A stretch of 64,000 bases of DNA from Streptomyces venezuelae ATCC 10712 (GTDB lineage: Bacteria; Actinomycetota; Actinomycetes; Streptomycetales; Streptomycetaceae), in NCBI RefSeq assembly GCF_008639165.1, contig NZ_CP029197.1, positions 4,344,001 through 4,408,000 of the forward strand, given 5' to 3'. Position numbers and translations under genes: made by a program. This document shows positions 40,960 through 49,034 of the stretch, piece after piece. Position 1 is the stretch's first letter, and every line of letters begins with the position of its first letter. The notes beneath the pieces are model-generated. The model had not been told where the DNA came from and did not search any database. It was given only the letters and a program-made list of their open reading frames with translations.

Positions 40960-40997
40960 CGAGGGGCCCGCATCCCTGAGGGGACGCGGGCCCCTCG
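40960..40997 (+). terminator. Terminator after the cold-shock gene
   Basis: Perfect 12-bp stem CGAGGGGCCCGC / GCGGGCCCCTCG with a 14-nt loop, 33 bp after the csp stop. Confidence 0.9.
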
Positions 40998-41052
40998 CGC
41001 GTTCCCCGCGCCCCTCGCGCGCCCCTGTCCACCTCCCGAAACTCGAGAGTCG

Positions 41053-41079
41053 CTTGCACTCTCCTATGCCGAGTGCTAA
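41053..41079. promoter_or_regulatory. CIRCE element 1 upstream of groEL2
   Basis: CTTGCACTC-N9-GAGTGCTAA: the right arm is a perfect CIRCE half and the left arm matches 7 of 9. Target of the heat-shock repressor HrcA. Confidence 0.88.
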
Positions 41080-41088
41080 TCATTGGCG

Positions 41089-41115
41089 TTAGCACTCGGC
41101 AGGTGAGAGTGCTAC
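41089..41115. promoter_or_regulatory. CIRCE element 2 upstream of groEL2
   Basis: TTAGCACTC-N9-GAGTGCTAC: perfect left arm, 8 of 9 on the right. It is separated from element 1 by 9 bp, so the inner arms also form GAGTGCTAA-N9-TTAGCACTC. Confidence 0.92.
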
Positions 41116-41245
41116 GAGGATCGGGCAGACGAGGCCGCCGGCCGGGTGGGGCAAGGAACCACGCGGAGCTGCGGAGGCCGTCCGTCGCGGGCGTCGGCGC
41201 GGTCCTGGAGCGTTATCCACCCCATGTCCGGGAGGACCACTTCAC

Positions 41246-42874
41246 ATGGCCAAGATCATCGCGTTCGACGAGGAGGCCCGGCGCGGTCTCGAGCGCGGCA
41301 TGAACCAGCTCGCTGACGCCGTCAAGGTCACCCTCGGCCCCAAGGGTCGCAACGTCGTCCTCGAGAAGAAGTGGGGCGCCCCCACGATCACCAACGATGG
41401 TGTCTCCATCGCCAAGGAGATCGAGCTCGAGGACCCGTACGAGAAGATCGGCGCCGAGCTGGTCAAGGAAGTCGCCAAGAAGACGGACGACGTCGCCGGC
41501 GACGGTACGACCACCGCCACCGTCCTCGCCCAGGCGCTCGTCCGCGAGGGCCTGCGCAACGTGGCCGCCGGTGCCAACCCGATGGCCCTCAAGCGCGGTA
41601 TCGAGAAGGCCGTCGAGGCCGTCTCCGGCGCCCTGCTCGAGCAGGCGAAGGATGTCGAGACCAAGGAGCAGATCGCTTCCACGGCCTCCATCTCCGCCGC
41701 CGACACCCAGATCGGCGAGCTCATCGCCGAGGCGATGGACAAGGTCGGCAAGGAAGGCGTCATCACCGTCGAGGAGTCCCAGACCTTCGGTCTGGAGCTG
41801 GAGCTCACCGAGGGCATGCGCTTCGACAAGGGCTACATCTCGGCGTACTTCGCCACCGACATGGAGCGCATGGAGGCGTCGCTCGACGACCCCTACCTCC
41901 TCATCGTCAACTCCAAGATCTCCTCGGTGAAGGACCTGCTCCCGCTCCTGGAGAAGGTCATGCAGTCGGGCAAGCCGCTGCTGATCATCGCCGAGGACGT
42001 CGAGGGCGAGGCCCTGTCGACCCTGGTCGTCAACAAGATCCGCGGCACCTTCAAGTCCGTCGCGGTCAAGGCCCCCGGCTTCGGCGACCGCCGCAAGGCG
42101 ATGCTGAACGACATCGCCATCCTCACCGGCGGCACGGTCATCTCCGAGGAGGTCGGCCTCAAGCTGGAGAACGCGGGCCTCGACCTGCTGGGCCGCGCCC
42201 GCAAGGTCGTCATCACCAAGGACGAGACCACCATCGTCGACGGTGCCGGTGACAGCGAGCAGGTCGCCGGTCGCGTGAACCAGATCCGCGCCGAGATCGA
42301 GAACAGCGACTCGGACTACGACCGCGAGAAGCTCCAGGAGCGCCTGGCGAAGCTCGCCGGTGGCGTCGCCGTCATCAAGGCCGGTGCCGCGACCGAGGTC
42401 GAGCTCAAGGAGCGCAAGCACCGCATCGAGGACGCCGTTCGCAACGCGAAGGCGGCCGTCGAGGAGGGCATCGTCGCCGGCGGTGGCGTGGCCCTGCTCC
42501 AGGCCTCCTCGGTCTTCGAGAAGCTCGAGGCCGACCTCGCGGGTGACGAGGCCACGGGCGCGAACATCGTGAAGCTGGCCCTTGAGGCCCCGCTGAAGCA
42601 GATCGCGGTCAACGCCGGCCTCGAGGGCGGCGTCGTGGCGGAGAAGGTCCGCAACCTGCCCGTCGGCCACGGTCTGAACGCCGCGACCAACGAGTACGTC
42701 GACCTCATCGCCGAGGGCATCATCGACCCGGCGAAGGTCACGCGCTCCGCGCTGCAGAACGCCGCGTCGATCGCCGCGCTGTTCCTCACCACCGAGGCCG
42801 TCATCGCCGACAAGCCGGAGAAGGCCGCCGCGCCGGCCGGCGGCGGCATGCCGGGCGGTGACATGGACTTCTGA
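41246..42874 (+). CDS. groEL2: Chaperonin GroEL2 (60-kDa Hsp)
   Basis: The full-length protein (542 aa) shows MAKIIAFDEEARRGLERG, the ATP-binding VTLGPKGRNVVLEKKWGAP and DVAGDGTTTATVLAQA segments, and a Gly/Met-rich C-terminus (PAGGGMPGGDMDF). No groES precedes it, so this is the second, stand-alone groEL of Streptomyces. It folds proteins in the cytoplasm and is repressed by HrcA through two CIRCE sites. ATG at 41246 follows GGGAGGACC. Confidence 0.97.
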   Translation: MAKIIAFDEEARRGLERGMNQLADAVKVTLGPKGRNVVLEKKWGAPTITNDGVSIAKEIELEDPYEKIGAELVKEVAKKTDDVAGDGTTTATVLAQALVREGLRNVAAGANPMALKRGIEKAVEAVSGALLEQAKDVETKEQIASTASISAADTQIGELIAEAMDKVGKEGVITVEESQTFGLELELTEGMRFDKGYISAYFATDMERMEASLDDPYLLIVNSKISSVKDLLPLLEKVMQSGKPLLIIAEDVEGEALSTLVVNKIRGTFKSVAVKAPGFGDRRKAMLNDIAILTGGTVISEEVGLKLENAGLDLLGRARKVVITKDETTIVDGAGDSEQVAGRVNQIRAEIENSDSDYDREKLQERLAKLAGGVAVIKAGAATEVELKERKHRIEDAVRNAKAAVEEGIVAGGGVALLQASSVFEKLEADLAGDEATGANIVKLALEAPLKQIAVNAGLEGGVVAEKVRNLPVGHGLNAATNEYVDLIAEGIIDPAKVTRSALQNAASIAALFLTTEAVIADKPEKAAAPAGGGMPGGDMDF

Positions 42875-42933
42875 TCCTCCGGGATCGGTGGTTCATCGCC
42901 GAAGGCGCGAGCCGGACGCGACACGCACGCGAC

Positions 42934-42969
42934 CGAGGGCGGCACCCCCACCAGGGGGTGCCGCCCTCG
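42934..42969 (+). terminator. Terminator after groEL2
   Basis: Perfect 16-bp stem CGAGGGCGGCACCCCC / GGGGGTGCCGCCCTCG with loop ACCA, 60 bp beyond the stop. Confidence 0.93.
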
Positions 42970-43027
42970 GGCGTTTCGCGGATGCTGGAAGGGCGGGCAC
43001 CTTCCCGAAGGCCGAAGGGAACAGACC

Positions 43028-43498
43028 ATGGTCACCCTCCTGACGACGCCGGCCGACCGCGAGCTGGTCATCACCCGCACCTTCGACGCCCCGCCGGGCC
43101 GGGTCTGGGAGGCGTGGACGCACCCCGAGCACGTACGGGAGTGGTACGGCGTCTCCGCGCTGACCACGTCCGTCGTCGACATCGACCTGCGGGTCGGCGG
43201 CGGGTGGCGCTGGGGCCAGACCGCGCCGGACGGCCAGGAGATCGTCTTCTCCGGTACGTACGAGGACGTCGTCCCGGTCGAGCGGCTCGACTACACGGAG
43301 GTCTTCGAGCAGATGCCGGACACCGCACCCGTCCACGTCACCCTCACCTTCGACGCGACCCCGGACGGCGGCACGGCCCTGACCAGCACGTCGTTCTGGC
43401 CCTCGAACGACATCAGGGACCAGGCGCTCGCGGCGGGCATGGAGGCGGGGGTCCGCGAACAGTACGACCGCCTCGCGGAACACCTGAAGTCGATGTGA
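43028..43498 (+). CDS. SRPBCC/AHSA1-domain protein
   Basis: A 156-residue START-like fold: ELVITRTFDAPPGRVWEAWTHPEHVREWYG at the N-terminus, a central beta-sheet with GGGWRWGQTAPDGQEIVFSGTYEDVVPVERL and a C-terminal helix (GVREQYDRLAEHLKSM). Members bind small hydrophobic ligands or, in AHSA1, activate Hsp90. No ligand can be inferred. Monocistronic after the groEL2 terminator. Confidence 0.9.
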   Translation: MVTLLTTPADRELVITRTFDAPPGRVWEAWTHPEHVREWYGVSALTTSVVDIDLRVGGGWRWGQTAPDGQEIVFSGTYEDVVPVERLDYTEVFEQMPDTAPVHVTLTFDATPDGGTALTSTSFWPSNDIRDQALAAGMEAGVREQYDRLAEHLKSM

Positions 43499-43534
43499 GA
43501 CCGGGGCCCTTGATCCTCTCGGCGGTTCAGGTGG

Positions 43535-44326
43535 TCACGGGCGCTGGAAGGCGGCCGACCAGAGGAAGGGTTCGCCGAAGGTGGGGGAGTCGTGGGTTTC
43601 GTCGTGCATGCGGCGGATCTCGATCTCGGTCAGGTCCGGCGTGCCGCTGGTGAAGATCGTCCTCAAGGCCGTGTCCGTATAGGCGAGTCCGCCGTCGAGG
43701 CTGCCCTGGCGGTAGAAGTCGGCGTCCGGGAGTTCGGAGCCCATGCCGCCCTCCCCGGCGGCGAACGCGGTGAGTGTGAAGTGCCCGCCGGGCGCGAGGA
43801 GGCGGTCCAGGAGCGCGAGGTAGCTGACGCGGCGGTGCGGCGGCAGGTGGTGGAAGCAGCCGGAGTCGTGGATGAGGTCGTACGGGCCGTCGAGGGCGGT
43901 GCCGGGGGCGAAGGCGTCGCCCTGGACGAAGCGGATGCCGGGGGCGCCGCCCTGCCCGGTGCCGCCCTGCCCTACGCCGGTCTTCTCGGCTCGCTCCCGG
44001 GCCCAGCGGATCGCGGTGGGCGAGAGGTCGACGGCGTCCACCTGGTAGCCCAGCGAGGCGAGGTAGAGGCTGTTGCGGCCGGGTCCGCAGCCGAGGTCGA
44101 GCGCGCGGCCGCCGCCGGCCGGGAGCAGCCCCCGCTCGACGTACGACACAAGGCTCTCGTCCGGCTTGGCGACGAAGAACGGCACCGGCTTGTCGCGGTC
44201 GGCGTAGAAGCCGTCCCACCAGTCGGAGCCGCCGCCGGACCAGCGGTCGGCGCCGGGCGCGAACAGCCCGTCGAGCAGGTTCAGGACGTCGTCGATCGTG
44301 CGGATGCCACGGTCGTTCGGGCTCAT
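43535..44326 (-). CDS. Class I SAM-dependent methyltransferase
   Basis: Of 263 residues, the central Rossmann domain has motif I ALDLGCGPGRNSLYLASLG, acidic motif II VDAVDLSP, motif III FVQGDAF and IHDSGCFHHLPPHRR, typical of thiopurine/tellurite-type or small-molecule methyltransferases. It ends PTFGEPFLWSAAFQRP. The ATG at 44326 follows GGGGAG; the N-terminal extension in the open frame is not supported. Substrate unknown. Confidence 0.9.
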   Translation of the reverse strand: MSPNDRGIRTIDDVLNLLDGLFAPGADRWSGGGSDWWDGFYADRDKPVPFFVAKPDESLVSYVERGLLPAGGGRALDLGCGPGRNSLYLASLGYQVDAVDLSPTAIRWARERAEKTGVGQGGTGQGGAPGIRFVQGDAFAPGTALDGPYDLIHDSGCFHHLPPHRRVSYLALLDRLLAPGGHFTLTAFAAGEGGMGSELPDADFYRQGSLDGGLAYTDTALRTIFTSGTPDLTEIEIRRMHDETHDSPTFGEPFLWSAAFQRP

Positions 44327-44804
44327 GTGGATCTCCCCTCCGAGTTCCCCAAGAATATGGCCAGTTGAAGGAAAAGCCCAGGTCAGGGGTGGTGTACGGA
44401 GGTGGTGACGGGCTGCCTGGCGGCCTTCTGGGCGGCGGCGTGAGCCGGGGGTGCGGGGCGGGCCCGGACCGCCCCTCGTACCCCTCCACGGCCCGGGAAA
44501 GGGCCTTCTGGCGGCCCGCGCGGACCGGTTTTCGAGCGCCGTGAAGGCGCCAATCCGGGCGGCGTCCCCGCGTGCCCGCCCGGCCGAAAGCGGGCGGGTC
44601 CGAACCCGGCCGTACCGGCCCGGACCGGCCTTCGGCGTCCCGCGCGCTGTCCGGTACGCGACCCGGCCGATTGGCCGGAGTCGTGGGTTGCCCCCGGCCC
44701 GGGCCACCGCTAGCGCCCTGGCGGCGACGACCCGCCCTCCCCATCATCGTCCCGGGGTGCGCCGCCGCACCGCCCTCAGCGAACCCTTCGGGGAGGCGAC
44801 GACC
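44327..44804. other. Divergent intergenic region methyltransferase-radical SAM
   Basis: 478 bp without a supported gene. It contains short inverted repeats such as GGGGCGG-N7-CCGCCCC (44455-44475). A plus-strand open frame from 44451 has no start signal; only its last 20 codons (44805-44864) have a ribosome binding site. Confidence 0.5.
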
Positions 44805-44864
44805 GTGCAGACGACGACCGTGGAGACGCCCGATGTTCCGCCGTCGGCGGCGGCGACCAGGTGA
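44805..44864 (+). CDS. 19-residue small ORF coupled to the radical-SAM gene
   Basis: Starting at GTG 44805, it encodes a Thr-, Pro- and Ala-rich peptide (VQTTTVETPDV...AAATR). A strong ribosome binding site GGGGAGG (44790-44796) lies 8 nt before it. Its stop overlaps the GTG of the radical-SAM gene (GTGA), and the radical-SAM start has no other strong site, so ribosomes finishing this ORF probably start the next. It may be a coupling leader or, less surely, a peptide substrate of the enzyme. No family recognised. Confidence 0.5.
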   Translation: MQTTTVETPDVPPSAAATR

Positions 44865-46156
44865 CCGTCCTCACCGGTCACCGCCTGGGCGCGCTCATCG
44901 CCGACCGCACCGGCCGGCCCGCCCTCGCCCACGAGGCCGAGGTCGTCGGCCAGGTGCTGCCCTTCCGGGTCACCTCCCACGTCGCCGACGAACTCGTCGA
45001 CTGGACGCGCGCCCCCGACGACCCGCTCTACCGCCTCGTCATGCCCCACCGGGGGCTGCTCGCCCCCGCCGACTTCGCCGCCGTCGAGCGGAGCCTGCGG
45101 GACGGGGACCGGGACCGGCTGCGCCTGGTCGTCGACGGGCTCCGCGAGCGGCTCGACCCGCACCCGGCCGGCCGTGACGCGGCGGGCCTGCGGCACCGCT
45201 ACCCGGAGACGCTGCTCGTCCTGCCGGGCCAGGGGCGTACCTGCCACGGCCCCTGCGCGTCCTGCTCCCGGTGGCCACGGTTCGCCGGGGATCCGGTGCG
45301 GGGCCGGGAGCTCGGCGGCCCGGAGGCGTTGGGCGACCGGCTGGACCGGCATCCGGAGATCACCGATGTCCTCTTCGCGGGCGTCCCTTTCGCGGGCGGG
45401 TCAGGGGCGGATCCGCCCGATCCGCCGGACCCGTTCGAGCTGCGGACCGCGCGGCTCGCCCCGTACGTGACGGCGCTCCTCGACCGGCCCGGCGTGCGGA
45501 CCGTCCGGATCGTCACCCGGGCCGTGTCCCGCTTCCCCGGGCGTTTCCTGGACGCCCCCGACGCCGACGACCTCCTCCGCCTCCTCGAACGGGTCGTGGC
45601 GTCCGGGCGGCACCTCGTCCTGACGCTGTACGTCTGCCATCCCCGGGAGCTCCGGCCGGCGACGGCCCGCCGCGCCCTCGGCCGGCTGGCCGCGACGGGC
45701 GCGGTGCTGCGCACCAGGGGGGCCGTCCTGCGGCGCGTCAACGACGACGCCGCGCTCTGGGCGCGGATGTGGCGTGAGCAGACGGCGCTCGGCCTGGCGC
45801 CGTACGGCATGCTCGTCGAGCGCGGCGGTGGCGTACGGCGCTGTTTCCGGTTGCCGCTGGCCCGGGTCCTCGAGGTCCATGCGGAGGCGCTCCGGCGGGT
45901 CCCGGGGCTCGCGGGCAGGGTGTGCGGCCCGGTGATGCCGACGGAGCTCGGCGTGCTGGCGGTCGACGGACCCGTCCGCCTCGCGGACGGTCCGGCGTTC
46001 GCCCTCCGGGCGGTGAGGACCCCTGACCCGGCCCTGAGGGGCAGGGTGGCGTACGCCCCGTTCGATCCGGCGGCCCGGTGGTGGGACGAACTCGTCCCGT
46101 ACGGGCCGGGGGACCGGTCCCTGATCCCGGGGGAGCCGCTGACGACCGCCGAGTAG
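44861..46156 (+). CDS. KamA-like radical SAM protein lacking the PLP-lysine motif
   Basis: The 431-residue protein resembles lysine 2,3-aminomutase/EF-P aminomutases in layout: DPLYRLVMPH near 55, HRYPETLLVLP before the cluster motif C128-x3-C132-x2-C135 (CHGPCASC), then HPEITDVLFAG and a TIM-barrel pattern with IVTRAVSRFP and LTLYVCHPRELRP. It lacks the C-terminal PGGGGK loop that holds PLP in aminomutases. It should cleave SAM to a 5'-deoxyadenosyl radical, but substrate and cofactor are unclear. Its GTG overlaps the 19-codon ORF. Confidence 0.78.
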   Translation: MTVLTGHRLGALIADRTGRPALAHEAEVVGQVLPFRVTSHVADELVDWTRAPDDPLYRLVMPHRGLLAPADFAAVERSLRDGDRDRLRLVVDGLRERLDPHPAGRDAAGLRHRYPETLLVLPGQGRTCHGPCASCSRWPRFAGDPVRGRELGGPEALGDRLDRHPEITDVLFAGVPFAGGSGADPPDPPDPFELRTARLAPYVTALLDRPGVRTVRIVTRAVSRFPGRFLDAPDADDLLRLLERVVASGRHLVLTLYVCHPRELRPATARRALGRLAATGAVLRTRGAVLRRVNDDAALWARMWREQTALGLAPYGMLVERGGGVRRCFRLPLARVLEVHAEALRRVPGLAGRVCGPVMPTELGVLAVDGPVRLADGPAFALRAVRTPDPALRGRVAYAPFDPAARWWDELVPYGPGDRSLIPGEPLTTAE

Positions 46157-46166
46157 GGGCGTGCGG

Positions 46167-46892
46167 TCAGGCGGGCGGGGCGAGCAGGCTCGTCTCCTGG
46201 CCCGCCCGGCGCAGCGAGTCCGCGACGAAACCGTTCGCCTTGAGCTCCTCGACGACGGCGCGGAGGAAGGCGACGGTCTCCGGGGCGCGGGTGACCGTGG
46301 TGCCGACGGCCTGCCGGATCTCCATGAACCGGCCCTCGATGAGCCGGACGTCGGGGTTCTCCCGTACGTACGCGGTCATCGGCTGCCGGATGCCCGCGCC
46401 CGCCTCCAGGCCCTCCGCCCGGAAGGTGTCCACGCCCTCCTCGCCGCGGACGACCGTCGCGTGCGCGAGGGACCGGGAGAGGTACAGGTCGTACGCGGAG
46501 CCCTGCTTGACCCCGATGCGGACGCCGGGCGCGTCGACGTCCTCGACGGAGGTGAGGGCGGAGTCGCGCGGGACGGCGTACACCCCCTCGATGACCACGT
46601 ACGGGGCGGTGAACGCGACTTCCTTCTCGCGCGCCGGGTCCACGGCGAGGAAGCACAGGTCGGCCCGGCCGTCCGCCATCGCCTCGAAGGACTTCCGTGC
46701 CGCGTCGAAGCACAGCAGCTCGACGGGGACCCCGAGCCGCGCCCCGATCTCCCGCGCCAGATCCACGGTGATCCCGGACGGGGCCTCGGGGGTGCCCTGG
46801 GCGAGCACCGGGTTCCCCAGGTTCACGGAGGCCCGGAGGGTGCCGGTGGGGGCGAGGTCGGCGATGAGGGCGGGGCCCGCTGGGATCGTCAT
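46167..46892 (-). CDS. Periplasmic-binding-protein-fold (SBP_bac_3) protein without signal peptide
   Basis: The protein (241 aa) has the amino-acid-binding domain of polar amino acid ABC transporters (GTLRASVNLGNPVL, SGITVDLAREIGARLGVPVELL, MADGRADLCFLAVDPAREKEVAFTAPY, GVRIGVKQGSAYDLYL). It begins directly with the domain: no signal peptide or lipobox. It may be a cytoplasmic sensor or enzyme rather than a transporter component, or its export signal was lost. It lies 11 nt downstream of the aldo/keto reductase gene, likely in one operon. Confidence 0.85.
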   Translation of the reverse strand: MTIPAGPALIADLAPTGTLRASVNLGNPVLAQGTPEAPSGITVDLAREIGARLGVPVELLCFDAARKSFEAMADGRADLCFLAVDPAREKEVAFTAPYVVIEGVYAVPRDSALTSVEDVDAPGVRIGVKQGSAYDLYLSRSLAHATVVRGEEGVDTFRAEGLEAGAGIRQPMTAYVRENPDVRLIEGRFMEIRQAVGTTVTRAPETVAFLRAVVEELKANGFVADSLRRAGQETSLLAPPA

Positions 46893-46903
46893 GGGGACGG
46901 ATT

Positions 46904-47854
46904 CTAGGCAGCCGGCGTGTGGTGCAGGCCGTCCAGGAGGGCCAGGTCCTCGTCGGTGAGCCGGAGCGCGCCGGCGGCGACGTTGGCGGCGAGGTGTTCG
47001 GGGTCGCCGGTGCCGGGGATGGCGAGCAGGTGGGGGCCCTGGTGGAGGGTCCAGGCGATCCGCACCTGGGCGGGGCTCGCGCCGTGGGCCTCGGCGACGG
47101 CGAGCACTTCGGGGCTCTCGGCGGCGGTGGCGCCGCCTTCGCGGCCGGCGCCGGCGATCGCGTAGAACGGCACGAAGGCGATGCCCTGTTCGCCGCAGTA
47201 CCGGACGAAGTCGGCGTACTCCGGGCGGACCCCGATGCCGTACATGTTCTGCACGCAGACGACGGGGGCGATGGTCCGGGCCTCGGCGAGCTGCTCGGGG
47301 GTGATGTTGGAGAGGCCGAGGTGCCGGATGAGACCGGCCTCGCGGAGTTCGGCGAGGGCGCCGAAGCGTTCGGCGACCGAATCGGTGCCGAGGATGCGGA
47401 GGTTGACGACGTCGAGGTGGTCGCGGCCGAGCTGGCGCAGGTTCTCCTCGACCTGTCCGCGCAGCCCGGCGGGGGTCCGCGCGTGCTCGCTCCAGGCGCC
47501 GGTCGTGTCCCGGGCGGGCCCGACCTTGGTGGCGATGACGAGGTCGTCGGGGTAGGGCCCGCCGAGCGCGCTGCGGATCAGCTCGTTGGCGGACCGGAGC
47601 GGGGAGAAGTAGAAGGCGGCGGTGTCGATGTGGTTCACGCCGAGCTCGACGGCCTTGCGCAGTACGGCGATCGCCTCGCCGCGATCGCGCGGCACGGCGT
47701 CCTCGACGAGGGCCGCGCCACGCTGCGGGAGCCGCATGGCGCCGAAGCCGACACGGCGGACGGTGAGATCACCGAGCACCCAGGTACCGGAGGCGGCGGC
47801 CGGGACGGCGGAGGAGGGCCGGGCGGAGGACGGGGAGGTGGTCATGCGGGGCAT
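46904..47854 (-). CDS. Aldo/keto reductase
   Basis: A 316-residue (alpha/beta)8 NADPH oxidoreductase. The catalytic Tyr is in NHIDTAAFYFSPLRSANELI and the Lys in DLVIATKVGPARD; NADPH contacts lie in LLAIPGTGDPEHLAANVAA. At the usual catalytic His position (DLYQIHW-type) the sequence is DVVNLRIL, as in AKR subgroups using Arg/Asn there. Substrate unknown. ATG at 47854 or 47842. Confidence 0.9.
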   Translation of the reverse strand: MPRMTTSPSSARPSSAVPAAASGTWVLGDLTVRRVGFGAMRLPQRGAALVEDAVPRDRGEAIAVLRKAVELGVNHIDTAAFYFSPLRSANELIRSALGGPYPDDLVIATKVGPARDTTGAWSEHARTPAGLRGQVEENLRQLGRDHLDVVNLRILGTDSVAERFGALAELREAGLIRHLGLSNITPEQLAEARTIAPVVCVQNMYGIGVRPEYADFVRYCGEQGIAFVPFYAIAGAGREGGATAAESPEVLAVAEAHGASPAQVRIAWTLHQGPHLLAIPGTGDPEHLAANVAAGALRLTDEDLALLDGLHHTPAA

Positions 47855-47932
47855 GATCGCCGAGAGGCGCTCGCGCCGCCATCGGATATCCGCGGGTGCG
47901 ATCCGCGCGCTGTGCGGGGGTCGGCGAGTCGG

Positions 47933-48319
47933 TCAGGGTTCCGGGGCGGGGGTGGCCTGGTGGTAGTACATGCGCCAGCCGGCCGTGTCGTCCGTCTTCC
48001 GCCAGATCGAGCTGCGCCGGGCCCGTCTGCCGTCGAGGACGGTCTCGAACGTCAGGTGCACGATTCCGGGGGCCAGTACCGTGCCGGTCATCCCGCTGGG
48101 CGCGTACGTCGGGCCGTCCTCGGCGGCGCCCCGCATGACCTCCATCGCCGCGAGCATCGACGGGCGGTCCCAGCGGCGTCCCGAGGCGCCCACCTCCACG
48201 AACTCCGGGTCGAGGTACCGCTCGGACAGCTCTCTGGACGAGCGGACCGCGGGGGTCATCAGGAGCAGCTCCCGCTCGATCGCCTCGGCCACGGCGGCCT
48301 CGTCGTCGTTCGTGTGCAT
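47933..48319 (-). CDS. NTF2-like (DUF4440/SnoaL-type) protein
   Basis: This 128-residue cone-fold protein has the helix AVAEAIERELLLMTPAVRSSRELSERYLDPEFVEVG, GRRWDRPSMLAAM and the final beta strands RRSSIWRKTDDTAGWRMYYHQATP. Members include polyketide cyclases and many ligand-binding proteins; no active-site pair is clear here. It follows the RimJ-type acetyltransferase by 22 nt on the same strand. Confidence 0.85.
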   Translation of the reverse strand: MHTNDDEAAVAEAIERELLLMTPAVRSSRELSERYLDPEFVEVGASGRRWDRPSMLAAMEVMRGAAEDGPTYAPSGMTGTVLAPGIVHLTFETVLDGRRARRSSIWRKTDDTAGWRMYYHQATPAPEP

Positions 48320-48341
48320 CGTGGCGTTCCCGGTGTCGTCG

Positions 48342-48884
48342 CTAGCTCGTCGCGTTCGGCTTCCAGTCCTTGGCGAGGAGGCCGAGGATCACCTCGTCGA
48401 GGAACTCGCCCAGGACCCATGCCGAGGAGCGCAGGACGCCCTCGCGGACGAAGCCGTTGTGTTCGGCGGAGCGGAGCATCCCGTGGTTGTCCGCGAGGGT
48501 CTCGATCTGGAGGCGGTGCAGGCCGCGTACGACGAAGCCGTAGTGGCACAGGACCGCGACCACGTCCGAGCCGTAGCCCTTGCCGCGGGCGGAGGGCAGC
48601 AGGCCGAGGCCGATGTGTGCGGCCCGGTGGTGGTTGTCGATGCCCCAGAGCGTCGCGGTGCCGACGAGCGCGCCGCCGTCCCGCTCGACCACCGAGAAGG
48701 AGACGGTCTCCGGTCCCTGGTCGTCGACGAACAGCCGCGGGTCCTTGGCGCCGGGTGTGATCGGCCGCCACGGGGCGCCTTCGGCGCGTGAGCCGGTGAC
48801 GGCGTCGTCGTACAGCTCCGTCCGCAGGATCGGGATGTCTTCCTCGTACCGGGCCCGGAGTACGACCTTGCTTCCGCTCAGCAT
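48342..48884 (-). CDS. RimJ/RimL-type GNAT acetyltransferase
   Basis: The 180-residue protein has the RimJ/RimL pattern: VVLRARYEEDIPILRTELYDDAV, ALVGTATLWGIDNHHRAAHIGLGLLPSARGKGYGSDVVAVLCHYGF (acetyl-CoA loop ARGKGYG), LHRLQIETLADNHGMLRSAEHNGFVREG. It acetylates N-termini or small amines. Ribosome binding site and ATG at 48884. Probably co-transcribed with the NTF2-like gene. Confidence 0.9.
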   Translation of the reverse strand: MLSGSKVVLRARYEEDIPILRTELYDDAVTGSRAEGAPWRPITPGAKDPRLFVDDQGPETVSFSVVERDGGALVGTATLWGIDNHHRAAHIGLGLLPSARGKGYGSDVVAVLCHYGFVVRGLHRLQIETLADNHGMLRSAEHNGFVREGVLRSSAWVLGEFLDEVILGLLAKDWKPNATS

Positions 48885-49034
48885 GCGTCGTTCCTATCCG
48901 ACCGTGGTCGCCGACGGCAAACCAATTCCGCGGCCGGGTTCCGAACACCCCCGTATGCGGAGGGGGTTGGCCCCACCCCTGATTCGCGTGCCTGCCGGAT
49001 GGGGGCGCTCCGGCGATTTCGCGAGGCTGTGCGC

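Noticed and set aside
44451..44804. Upstream part of a 137-codon plus-strand frame before the radical-SAM gene
   Set aside because: No ribosome binding site or start context and Pro/Arg-rich shadow-like composition; only the last 20 codons have a proper start.
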